Source: Apostichopus parvimensis (taxonomy: Eukaryota > Echinodermata > Holothuroidea > Aspidochirotida > Stichopodidae). Taken from it: a DNA stretch of 32,825 nt. The stretch is from assembly GCA_000934455.1 (NCBI GenBank), contig KN882544.1, positions 156,671 through 189,495 of the forward strand. The letters run 5' to 3'. The position numbers and the translations under genes are program-made. Below, piece after piece: positions 1-10,892 of this stretch. The notes beneath the pieces were generated by a model. That model did not search any database. It worked only from the letters and a program-made list of their open reading frames with translations, and was not told where the DNA came from. Every line of letters starts with the position of its first letter. Position 1 is the stretch's first letter.

Positions 1-412
1 GTTATGTGGTAGAGGTATCCCAACTTAGATCAATCATGCATACCTCACCAAATATTAACTCTCACACTATTTTTGATGGGACTTTATCTCTGTGAATTCC
101 GTCCATAACATTGGCAGAGGTTTTGGATCTGACCCAATGGGATTTTCATATTGGACAAAATATATTAAACTTGACCTTTTTAATATAGTTGTACAGGTAT
201 ATTTTTTTTGGTTTAGTTAAACAAAATCCCCAACCACTAAGTAGGTTTGACTGAGAGGTTCATGTCCTTATTTGGTTATACTCTTCAGTAGCATTCCACA
301 CTAGCATAATCATTCATAACGTAAATATCTTGAAAGTGGAATAGCCAATGAGACATTACCTGCATTGAGAGTTTTGTTCGTGGTTGACTTATAATTGAAG
401 TATCGCAACACT
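1..412. other. Non-coding DNA, nothing recognised
   Basis: AT-rich DNA with short chance ORFs only. It has no recognisable protein similarity, RNA gene or repeat boundary up to the TTAA at 413. Confidence 0.4.
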
Positions 413-416
413 TTAA

Positions 417-777
417 AGGGTGTGAAGACTCGCGTACAAAGAAACATCTCATGCCGGTAATATGACCTAGTTTCGAATGAGGTGTAACAGAAGTGTTAGA
501 CACCACCATCGATCCCAGAAAATACACATACAGCTTGCTACTGTTGGTAATTAGACACTATAGTGTACAGTCAATACATACAGCTACGGTCAATACCCAC
601 AAGACAGTGTACATAGTAGAGTGGACATCTCAGGTCCAGATAAAAGATAACGAGGTATCATGTTTCATTACTGTCTGCATTTTGTAGCGACAAGAAGAAA
701 ACGTCATTTGCAAGCAACGGAAAGTTAACTAAGTTTTCAGAGCGCGGCACGCGGTTTGGGGCGAGTCTTCAATGCCT
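417..777. mobile_element. TTAA-flanked MITE-like element, copy 1
   Basis: The element begins AGGGTGTGAAGACTCGCG immediately after TTAA (413-416). It ends with the near-inverse of this (GCGAGTCTTCAATGCCT) immediately before TTAA (778-781). TTAA duplications are typical of piggyBac and Kolobok elements. The interior is shared with 19921-20257. It contains no transposase. Weaker similarity between the two loci continues to about 1140, so the true right end may lie further out. Confidence 0.7.
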
Positions 778-781
778 TTAA

Positions 782-1140
782 TATCTGACCTTGTTCATCA
801 TACTTGAGCTATTCAATCTACCCTTGCAGTATATATAACCTTAAACCTACAACTTGGATTAAATTCTGCAAGGTCTCTACATTTTGCACAAAATGGTCAT
901 AATTAAATAATATTTAATCATAAATCATTGACACATATATTAATAGTATTGTAGTGGCTGCCATGGAATCATTTTTCTGGTATCACATTGCAAAATGCTA
1001 AGCAAAATAGTCAATTGCAGGCTATGCAAGTATAACGTTGCATAGTAGTTGTGTTCAGCCTACGTAGGAACCATCATAATTTGATAAGAGAGCTGATCCA
1101 AGCCTTCAAAACCATCATGCAACACTTGGACACTAGATTT
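782..1140. repeat. Diverged continuation of the two-copy repeat
   Basis: Blocks such as attgcaaaat, gctatgcaagt, agccttcaaaac and acactagattt recur in order at about 20262-20525. They are more diverged than the TTAA-bounded part. The stretch could be part of a longer element or an older co-duplicated flank. Confidence 0.45.
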
Positions 1141-1835
1141 CTTCCCAATTGGCTTCCACACTTTCTTGCTGTTCTGCTCACAAATTACTGCCTTAACTTC
1201 GAAAACCTTCAGTACCGTGTACAGAAACTTTCTTTCAAACTTGATATTTTGTAATATAATTAGCTTTACAACATTAAGGGTAGTCAATTTCTTTCCTCAC
1301 ATGACTCTTCCACCTGATCATGATATAAGCCTCATCAAATGCCTTTTTTAGGGAATATTTCTACCCTCTTTAGATATAATTTCTTAGATCAGACTTTTCT
1401 TCATTGAGCCAACTTTGTCATTTATATCGCCTTACCGGTGGAAATGTTATCAATTTTAGCACTTTTCGATCTGCTTTCATCATACTATGATAAGTATCAG
1501 CGAATAAACAAGATTCTTGCTGGTTATACTTCTGAAGTTGCGATTGCAATATATATTGTCCTGCAGTTATCATAATTTACTAGTCTGCAAGTTTCAAAAG
1601 CCCTCTTCAGTAACTGTTAGATCTGTTTTAAATTTTTTTTTTTAATATTTAAAAAAAAAAATTGTATTTATTTATTTGCAGGTACCTACCTGTACACTAA
1701 CCACCTCGGACAGCATCTGTTAGCTAGATCTGTTATTTGCAGGTATACATACCTGTACAGTTACCGCCTCCAGCATATTTTAGGATGCGTATCTAAAGGA
1801 GATCAGCGCTGACGAAAAATCCACTCGAGGCAGTG
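1141..1835. other. Non-coding upstream region of senju with a short direct duplication
   Basis: The stretch includes an A/T homopolymer palindrome (about 1628-1660) and a direct duplication starting ttatttgcaggta at about 1671 and 1732, each followed by a cctgtac motif. Each copy also contains an acceptor-like TTTGCAG, so one could border a 5'UTR exon. No promoter element could be assigned. Confidence 0.35.
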
Positions 1836-1889
1836 ATGACATCAAGGCCAGTGGCAGATCATGGCAGTTCTTGGACTTACTTCGTATGA
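1836..1889 (+). other. Short upstream ORF overlapping the senju start
   Basis: A 17-codon ORF plus TGA starts 25 nt before the senju ATG in another frame and ends inside exon 1. It has G at -3. If the transcript begins upstream of 1836, ribosomes would meet this ATG first, which could lower translation of the transporter. Transcript start is unknown. Confidence 0.35.
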
Positions 1890-4800
1890 AAATTGGATCA
1901 TATTTATACTGTACATTATTGTATCAATCAACCATGGTAAGATTGGATCATATTGGATCATATTTATACTTATTATACTTATTTATACATATTTATTATT
2001 TAGATCTATCAACCATGGTAAGATTGGATCATATTTATACTGTAAATCATTGTATCTATCAACCATGGTAAGAAGATTTTGTCAGACAAGTTGGTATTAA
2101 GTTTGTGTCAAGTTTGGGTCACATATTTTAACATTTTAGGGGTCGACTATACCTTATCTCTGAATTAATTATACATTGTGAGTGTATGTACATGAAACAA
2201 TGTAATGGAGAAACTTGGAGAAAGTTCTCAAATAATGAGATTGCTTGGTAGGTTGATATGGTATATAAGTTGTTAACATCCCCCCCCCCCCCCACACACA
2301 CAGACTGGTGATCAACAGTTGATCCCAATATCTGAAAATGCTAAATTGTTTAGAGTTTCAAGGTATGGTCCTTCCTGGACTCTGTGACTCTCAAATTGTT
2401 TGAATTCCATTAATTTCCCGTGCTAGTCAAACATTTCTCTGATGTTTTCAGATTTGTTCATAATTTCCCAGACAGTTTTTCCATTGTTCCTGTGTTGGCT
2501 TTCTAACCCTTGGAAATTGACTAAACTAAACGTATAATGTTGTATGTGTGTATTTATATCCAACACAGCCATACTAACAACTGCATCCCAGGATGGGAAG
2601 AAGTACAAGTTTGATGCCACATCAGCTGTGCTCTTAGCCGAGATACTGAAGTTAGCTACCGCATGTGCACTATTCATATTTTGGGATAAGTGAGTGATGG
2701 CGTCTTTGACTTTCTTTTAAACTTCTTGAAAGCTTGTCATAAATTTTAGGAGTCAGCTGCTTAAAAAAAGAAAAGAAAAAAACAAAGAAGATGAAATGTT
2801 GCAACAGCTATCAAACATGAAACAGGAGATGTTTACCATAACTTTGTAAGAGGTTTTCAGCAAATATTATCGAGCAAATACAATATACGTTGCTCAAATG
2901 TAAGATTTAACTTATATTTAAGGTATATTTTGTATAGATATTTCAGAGAAGATATGGCATGAATATGCTGTTTACACAATTATAAGTATCATTCATCATT
3001 TTATATTCTTTATCTTTCTTACATTTCTTCTTACCATGTCTTTGCAGAAATTCATTTAGGAATCTACTCTACGAAGTGTCAAGTCATAAGAAAGGTAAGG
3101 ATTATAACAGAAGATAAGATTTGAAAGAATAGTAAATTATTTCCATACAATTGGAATGTCAAAAATTTGAAGATTTTGCTTCCATTTTTATTCAATTTAT
3201 TCAATTGAATTCAATTCCATTCTATTTCAATCAATCATATCAATCAAGTTAACAGTGATATATGCATGCATTGTCATTAAGGTATGTTTTTATTTTTTAT
3301 GAATCAAGGTGAATATCTTAAAACTGCAATTAGCCTAGGATCAAATTTGTATTTGCTAATGATATAGGTGATACGATGGAGAAAACAACATACTCGTAAG
3401 AACTTAAGATATTTACTGTGCAGTTTCAGGTTGATGGGGAGAGTAATATGGTACCGTACATCAAATTGAGTAACTTCCTGTCCTCTTCACTCAATTCCCT
3501 TCACCCTGTCCTCCATCTCACCCTATCCCATTCCCCTTCTAGTAATCAAAATCACTCTGGCCTCTAACAATAGCAGTGATGATCTCTAACCTCTTTTCTC
3601 TCCAATACCCTGTCATGTCATTTACATTGCATACTGTGTGGGATGGTCCAGTTATAAATATACAATATTTAGATATATTACAGCATACCCCCCCCCCCCT
3701 TTCCTCCTCTTCTTTCTCCCCCCTCCAACGGTTTAGGATACAGGTATTATACACTTCATGCATACATATAGGATACATGTATTATACTTCATGCTCACAT
3801 ATAGGATACAGGTATTATAGCTCATTAATACATATAGGATACAGTTATTATACTTCATGTATACATATAGTAAACAGGTATTATACTACATGCATATATA
3901 AAGGATACAGGTATTCATGCATACATAGGATACATGCATTATACTTCATGCACATAGGATACAGGTATAATACTTCACGCACACATATAGGTGTAAGATA
4001 AATACCAAAAACATTTTTTTTTTAATTAGAAGTACTTCCAACTGAAGGTTAGAGATGGCTGTTCAAAAAATTACACAGCTCTTGCGATAAAGGATAGGTC
4101 TGCTCCAGTGAAAATGTTTTTTTTTTTAATGATGAAAGAGAAACAGATTCTAAGCATTCCTTCCGTTTCTGAGATATTAGTAGTTGAAACTATCATAACT
4201 TGAACTTTAAGAAAACAGGTGTGCTGTCATATTTACACACTGACATTTTTATTTTCTTGTAATGTTTTTACTCAAAATTTATATCAAACTTTCTACATCA
4301 CAGTTGAAAGTAGGAATCCAAGTTTCCTCAAGATGTATAGCCTCTTTTATTAGTCAATAATGTTTAGTACCCGAACTATTCTTTGCATTTTAGTATTTTT
4401 TTTGTTGCAATTAAATCATCAATCAAATCTTCAGAAGATCATATTCTTGGTCTTTCTGTAATTTTTTGCTGATTATGTTTAAGACCTACCATGTGACCTG
4501 CACTCTTGTGAAATTATCATCAAATTTCATTTTTTTCATTCATTTTTGTTTTTCCGACAGTCATGGCATTGTACAGCATCCCAGCATTCCTTTATTCGCT
4601 TAGCAATAACCTGTCCTTCATCAACCTCAGCCTCCACGATCCAACGACATTTATCATCATGATGCAGCTAAGAATTGTTCTAACAGGAGTCATATACCAA
4701 GTGAGTCCACGTACCATTTAAGTTGACTTCATGATTCTTTTCATGAATGTACTTTTACTTCATTATAACAACAGTGCTGCTGAATAGAATGGTTCTCCAT

Positions 4801-5753
4801 CAGTTTAGTTCATTCAGTTAATATATTTCGCAAATATACATAGACATACAAAGCAGTGCAGTAATGGTATATACAGGATACTAGAAAAAACATAAAATGT
4901 TTATCAAAGCTAGTAACCCTAAAGAAAAAAAATAATAGAACAAAGTAAGAAAGAAAAACAAAAAATTGTACAAAACTAAATTGACAATAATATCAATCAA
5001 GGCATTGTCAAGTCAGCCTATACATCAGATTTGACATGACCAGCACACACTTCTTTGACAACATGGCAACACAGAAAGTCAAAAATCCCTGTTAGAACAG
5101 CAATTTTTAATGTTTTTTATTATCCGTTTCAGATTCTCTTCCAAAAGAAACTCAGTTGGTTACAATGGATTTCACTCATCGTTCTCACCTGCGGTTGCAT
5201 AATCAAGCATTTGGATTTCTCGGCCGAGGAGGACACCATCACCAGCCTCTATAATTTTCCCTTCACCATAGGCCTCGTCTTCTTGCTTCTGCAATCGTGC
5301 ATGGCGTTGTTTGCCGGGATTTACACGGAATATCTACTCAAGGGCAAGATGGAAGACGTCAACATTTGGATTCAGAACGTCTACATGTACGTTCATTCCA
5401 TTTTTTGGAATTTTGTCTTTGCTGTCGTAGCGGCCAACTTCTTAGACGACCACTATTGGAAAACTGAAGAATCGATCTTTCAGCCTAAGGTTCTCGCCAT
5501 CGTCTTTAATTATTTATGTTTCGGTATCGTCACCAGCATCTTCTTGAAGACGCTCAACTCTATCGTGAAGAGTTTTGCGATCGCCATCGAGATGGTGCTG
5601 ATGCCTGTCTTGGGTCATTTCCTGTTCGGCGTCCCTGTCAGCGTTTCAACAGTTCTATCCATCCTTCTAGTCATCATTGCCATTCAAATTTATTCGAGAA
5701 ATCCTGTGAGCAACCAACCATCGCTGCCCCGAACAAGAAAGGACAGTAACTGA
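1861..5753 (+). CDS. senju: UDP-galactose/nucleotide-sugar transporter, SLC35A family, senju-like (complete, 5 exons)
   Basis: Coding exons are 1861-1936, 2569-2689, 3048-3094, 4561-4700 and 5133-5753. All junctions are GT-AG and phases match, giving 1005 nt and 334 aa. The start at 1861 has A at -3 and G at +4, and an in-frame TGA lies at 1837-1839. The family is Golgi multi-pass antiporters importing nucleotide sugars; Drosophila senju carries UDP-galactose. Seen here: a hydrophobic first helix (about residues 9-26), the block ATSAVLLAEILKL (42-54), DPTTF (108-112) before QLR, an AGIYTEYLLKGK loop (189-200), and GIVTSIFLKTLNSIVKSFA (259-277). About ten hydrophobic segments are likely. The pattern TASQ, then PAFLYSLSNNL, then IYTEYLLKGK, follows senju more closely than SLC35A1-A3; SLC35A4 is a weaker alternative. 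Substrate is inferred from family only. Intron 1 begins inside a repeat that copies its own donor. No neighbouring gene is functionally linked. Confidence 0.88.
1889..2071 (+). repeat. Tandem repeat spanning the senju exon-1 donor (3 units)
   Basis: A unit of about 50 bp (attggatcatatttatac ... atcaaccatggtaa) occurs at about 1894-1940, 1941-2021 (with an internal expansion) and 2022-2071. Every unit ends in CAACCATGGTAA, so the donor is present at 1937, 2018 and 2068. The first unit is coding sequence. Confidence 0.85.
3733..3990. repeat. Minisatellite in senju intron 3
   Basis: About eight imperfect units of roughly 30-35 bp built on catacatataggatacagg followed by tattatacttcatg. It lies mid-intron, just after a C-rich/CT-rich tract (about 3687-3726). 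A 141-residue ORF read through it is repetitive and not a gene. Confidence 0.8.
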
Positions 5754-8700
5754 TGGCCACAGTGGCATTCCACTAGAACCTGCAGTAGTGGCCAAAGTCT
5801 CTGGATTATCATCAATGCTGATGGATTATTTTTTAAGGTCTGGTAAATACATTTTAGGAAGGGTTTATTTATTCATGCATGCAAAATGCACTTCAGTGTT
5901 ATATTGCTTCAACCTGTGCTAGTTCTTCCCACCTGCCATTTTGTCAGAGGCTTTAATTAACTGAGTTAATTTATGTTTCACATTCAGTACAGATGTAATG
6001 CCGGTCTCGTTACTAACCAGCCTGGGTGCAATAAAAGAGACTATGGTAGCATACAAGGAACAGTAATTTGTGAGATTTATGCCTTAATTGGAAATACTAA
6101 AGCACAAGATGGTTTACCTCAGCTGTTGGGCTCTTGTGTCTTGGACATCCAACACAGAAATACTGATTGAAATGTGAACCCAATTTGTGGTGGACAATTT
6201 TAATGTTGAGGACACTCATTCATGTCATAGGCATTCCCATAATGACCGCAAGATTAATTTTCCATACTCATGCCTTGTCTTTTGAGGAGTGTGATTTTAC
6301 TGATTAAATGCCATCCCATTCGTGAAATGTGTGAGAGAAGTGCCCTTTAATGGCTTGTATCTGACTTTACAGAATATTGTTTGAACATGGTACCATGTAC
6401 CCTATCCAGGTTGGCAAATGAAATCACACACCAATTGTAAAACAGAACACCATACTATCTTAAGGAGTGCCATTTTTAGCACACCTATGTACAGCATCCT
6501 TAAATTTCTTGAGGAGTTTGATTTGTAGCACACCTGGCTTTTTTTTTTTTAAATAGGCAAGGTCTGTATACTCTTGGCTGGAAATGTAAAAGTTAGATGA
6601 GGTCAAAGTATGAAAATTCGCAGTAAAAGACCCACACCTTGAAGAAAGTTTATATCTGAATGGTATATTGCTTTTATACTGTACCGCAACACTTTGTGGA
6701 TGTCGCAAGAAAAACCTCTCCTGATAGGAACTGTGCCAGATGTACAGTATGTATCACACCTGAATTGTGGATACCAGATTGTTAGTACAATAATATTATT
6801 ATTTAACGTTGTAAAAAGTTCATTGCCTAAGTTTCTTCTTGTAAGATAAATTCATGAAACAAATAATTTCATGTTGGTGTTCCAGTTCTCTTGGCATGTC
6901 CAGAAAGCCATAGTACAGTAACATACATGGACCAATCTTGCTTTAACAGCATTTTCCAAAATGGACATAATTATGATCTGACTTTTCGCAGCTTTTGTTG
7001 GATGGAAAATCCACTTTGCGGAAGCAAATATGTTCCCCTTCCTTCTTCCCTAATCTGTGCCTCTCGCCTCCACCCATTATTTGGGAGATTTGTCGGTCAG
7101 CTCTGACTGAAGGAAAAGTACATAGTAGACCATTATGTCTACATATCTAAGCTGTATAAATTGCATACAATTTCTATTATGAAGGACAATTTTTTTCCGT
7201 TGGATATTTAGATATATATAATATGGCACAGCTTAGACTTAGTATGTTCGCAAGTGGGTACGTGTGTGATATTTATTACTTAACATTAACACAAGTTTCA
7301 CCAAAAACTTTGCAAGGTAATTTTCATGCAAAAAGATTTTTTTTATACATTTCAATATATGAATTCATAATTTAATACTGTATATTACTTTGCCATTCAA
7401 GCATTACTATTATATATTGTATGTTTTACGAGTTATATTTTGAACTATTTTTCCCTCTCCCATTAAAAGTATTTGGATTCATTCTTTTCTGTCGCTTGTG
7501 TTTAGAAGTTGTTTAAATATGAATGCTCCAATTCAGTTTCACTTTATTTACCTGCATGTAACTGAAATTTCACATGTACTGTGCAATAAAATGATCATCG
7601 CGCAGATTTTAGCAAGATCATAAAAGACAACAACTATAATGCCATTGTAAAAATGTAGATATGCATATTCATAAGCTCATGCAAGTGGTATATTAAACTA
7701 GGGGCCTGGTGACTAAAAAGCAAATTACCACCCAGCTGGCAGTGGGCTGATAAAAGTGGCTAATATTAATGTTACATGTGCATCCAGTAGATTTCCATAC
7801 CTGGGGTCTAGAGGTGCCAGATATAAACACCTAAGCCCTACAGAGTTTGGGCTCTCCTTTGAAATTGGTGAGGCTCAATTTCTGAATCAATTGTTGAATC
7901 AGGACCAAGTTGCTCGTTGGTATGCTACTGGATTATATACGGTACCAATCGTAAAGTTGTACATTATGACATGTTAGTTAGTAAAATGTAATCATGTACT
8001 TATATTTTGAGTATGAATTGTACGTAGAAGATTAGTATCATTGTAATGAATTATAAGTATGCACATTGTATTTTAACATGATGATCCTGTAATTTCTACT
8101 ACACGATTATATAAAAACTTACACCATCATATGACACTTACAGTACTTACATCATGTTCTATAAAATACTGTTTTACACCAGAATCATTCAACATGGGCC
8201 TATTCACGTTTCAAGTCTCATATTGGGTAAAAATAATAAACATAATGTTTTATATTATCACCTAAAGCAAATTAGCATTTAGGTAGCCGTTTCTCAGCTC
8301 ATACACAACTCGGAGGCACTTTGATACTGAACTTTGCATTCGCACATTTATTTTGCACTATCCAAATATTGTCAGTTTAATTCTGTGAAACTATTACTGG
8401 TCAGCAATCTGTTGCAACTATTTTCCTACAAACTTGTAAAAATGGCCATGTTTATTATTAACTCATGTCAACAATATTATACTGTGTTCCTTAATAAACA
8501 CTTTGATTCAATTTTCTTCAATTTAAGTATCAATATTTTGAAACTGATTATCGGTTGTATCCAGGCCAAGGTTTTAGTTAAATTGCTTGTACATTTTCAT
8601 ATTTGACAATACTTTCCAAACAAGGCTGCATTGAAAGGTCAACCAGCTGTATATTGTAACAGTCAGCAATTCAATAATTTTTCCCTTCCTTTTTTCTTTG

Positions 8701-10886
8701 GGGTGGGGCAGGTTGTTTTTCTTTTGTACAATGTTTTATATCGGTCTGTACTGTCATCATTAGAATGAAACACTACTGCCACCAAATATGCTAGAAATAT
8801 CCATAATGGTCACTAATAAGTACTTGATGTCAACATTTAAATGTGCACTTTTCTGTCACTTTCAACATGGTTTCTCACTGAAACATCCCATTGTATGTCA
8901 CCATCCTTTATATGTCATGGAATAATTTTGAGGTTCAGATTCTCCTAGGAGGTATCTTTGGACATTATCTACATTTTGTATTTTAATTTGTATTCCAAGC
9001 TTTTATTTGAGACAACTCATAGCTGTACTTTGCATAGATTTTTAACTGTACATCATTCTGCAAAACTCTTATGTACTTTTCACACATAATGGGATACCTC
9101 TCAACCCAACGAAGAGATCTATTTTGGTGCGTTTATATCCATATGGTTGTTATTTGATTGTCATGCTTCACAATTTGCAACATTAGAAGTTTAAATATGC
9201 CTCAGTTCATTTGTGTCTGGTTCAATTTTGACTTCCTACAGATGAAGCAGATTAAAGTGGCAGGTACCTAATCTTGTGGAATATGGTAAGGTACCAGCAA
9301 TTTTAGATGTGAAATGGAACATTTTAAGGCATATTTAGCTAATTCTTTCAATATGTCTACATGCAAGGTTGTGTTTAATGTTACTTTTAACTTTTTGTGT
9401 GGATTTGGATAAGTGCAGGGGGGGGGGGGAGGGTTACCTCTTGGATCTGCAGCTGACCCCACTTCTCGAATGGGTACCCTCACTATTGTGACTATGTGTC
9501 AATGACTATGAAACACATGGTAAAGTCTTCATTTTGGAACAAATACTCTTTTCTTTATCCAATACCTTCCCCTAATTTTTCTCCTTTTTTGTGTTTTTTC
9601 AGTTATTAACTACCGTTGGTAGCAATCTTTATTTGTAAATCATTTCGGTTTTAACTCATCTGCAATCTATTTGGTAAATGCTGCTATCAAGCTCAGTTGC
9701 TACTGTTTATAGAATTATACTGTACGGATTTTTTTTTTAATATATACTTCCTAGTATTTACAAACTGTTTGCATAGATTGGAAACAACCTTTCACTTCAT
9801 CTCTGAAAGTGAACTTTTGTGGTAAACTGCTTCTTACAGTGCCTTTCAAGTTTAAGTTTCTGGGTGCAAGCATGTTTTATTGGGCATTACATTCGGTCTT
9901 TATTATTTAATAATTTATTCTTTTAAAAAAGGAATACAAATAAAGATCAAAATTACTTAATATACAATGTTGTCTTTTCATTTTTATTGATGAGTTATGC
10001 TACATTTTTGTCTTCATTCAGTAGGGACAACTAAAAAATGTTGGAAATATATAACAAATGAATCAAGGTGAAAGCTATTGATTTAAATCTTTCAAAATTT
10101 CTATAAATTCTTGACAGGATAGACACTATAAGCATTACATTTTTCTGCTGCTAATATTTTATTACATTCAAGGGTATGGAGTTTAGTGGTCAGTTATATA
10201 TATAATTCGCACATAGTAGAGACACACATGCTAGTATTGAGAGGAATATTTACAGAAGGGCAAAAAGGATGATAAGAAAAAAAGAATTCTTACATCTTCC
10301 TTGTTCATTTTTAATAAAACACTAAATATTGAACAATGAACTGAATATTCAGAGGGTATCATCAAACTTCACAATTTGTGTTTTGTCAGTGGAAATACAA
10401 GGAATTCTCATACAAGTGATTATCTTAAGAGATAAAATACAACAATAAAAACACTTTCTTGGATTATGAAGTGCAGGAATATTTAGGGATTGTAAGATAC
10501 TCTACCCAAGATCATAATCACTCTCTTACTTTTCACATCAGTTGATGTAACAAACGCCCGTCGACCGATAGTGATTACTGGTGAAAATTTGAGACAGTTT
10601 TGGAAATAAATGTTTGCTGAAAATGCAGAGGTTATCAAACTGCACAGCTTGTGTTCTGTCACTGAATAGAATTGTGAGGGATTCTCTTTAGGTTACTTAT
10701 GTAAATGAGGAAAAACCATACAACAATGAATGAATTCAAGTATAAAACACTTTTTGTAAATTCAGTATAAATTCACTTTTATTGGATAGCTTCAAATGTA
10801 TCAGCTATGTTCATATATGGAGTCTCATATCCTGCAGTTCTTATTCATAACAAAGCCTGGTGTGTAAAGAAGCTGGCACTTTCATC
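5754..10886. other. Convergent intergenic region between senju and AK7 (includes senju 3'UTR)
   Basis: About 5.1 kb of AT-rich DNA. Apart from possible poly(A) hexamers, homopolymer runs (T at about 6538-6550, G at about 9419-9429) and chance ORFs under 95 codons, I see no gene, RNA or bounded transposon. The size and lack of structure fit long 3'UTRs plus spacer. Confidence 0.45.
6030..6035 (+). terminator. Candidate poly(A) signal for senju
   Basis: AATAAA lies 277 nt after the stop codon and is the first canonical hexamer downstream on the plus strand that I noticed. Another is at 7585-7590. No cDNA evidence decides between them. Confidence 0.4.
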
Positions 10887-10892
10887 TTTATT
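10887..10892 (-). terminator. AATAAA overlapping the AK7 stop codon
   Basis: On the minus strand the coding sequence ends GAC TGA ATAAAG, so the final A of the stop is the first A of AATAAA. Use of this signal would give a 3'UTR of only about 10-30 nt. Other minus-strand AATAAA hexamers lie further on (near 10775 and 10157). Confidence 0.45.

Noticed and set aside
3576..4001. 141-codon ORF with repeated HIGY/YYTSC peptide units
   Set aside because: It is a read-through of the intron-3 minisatellite of senju. Repeat units are imperfect at DNA level and the frame has no splice support or recognisable domain.
1861..5753. Assignment of the transporter to SLC35A4 or SLC35A1-A3
   Set aside because: General SLC35A blocks fit, but the specific order of the TASQ, PAFLYSLSNNL, DPTTF and IYTEYLLKGK blocks is closer to senju. 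A search against curated SLC35 profiles would settle it.
7704..7977. 73-codon ORF near 7756 in the intergenic region
   Set aside because: No similarity recognised, no splice or codon-use support, and the surroundings are AT-rich non-coding DNA.
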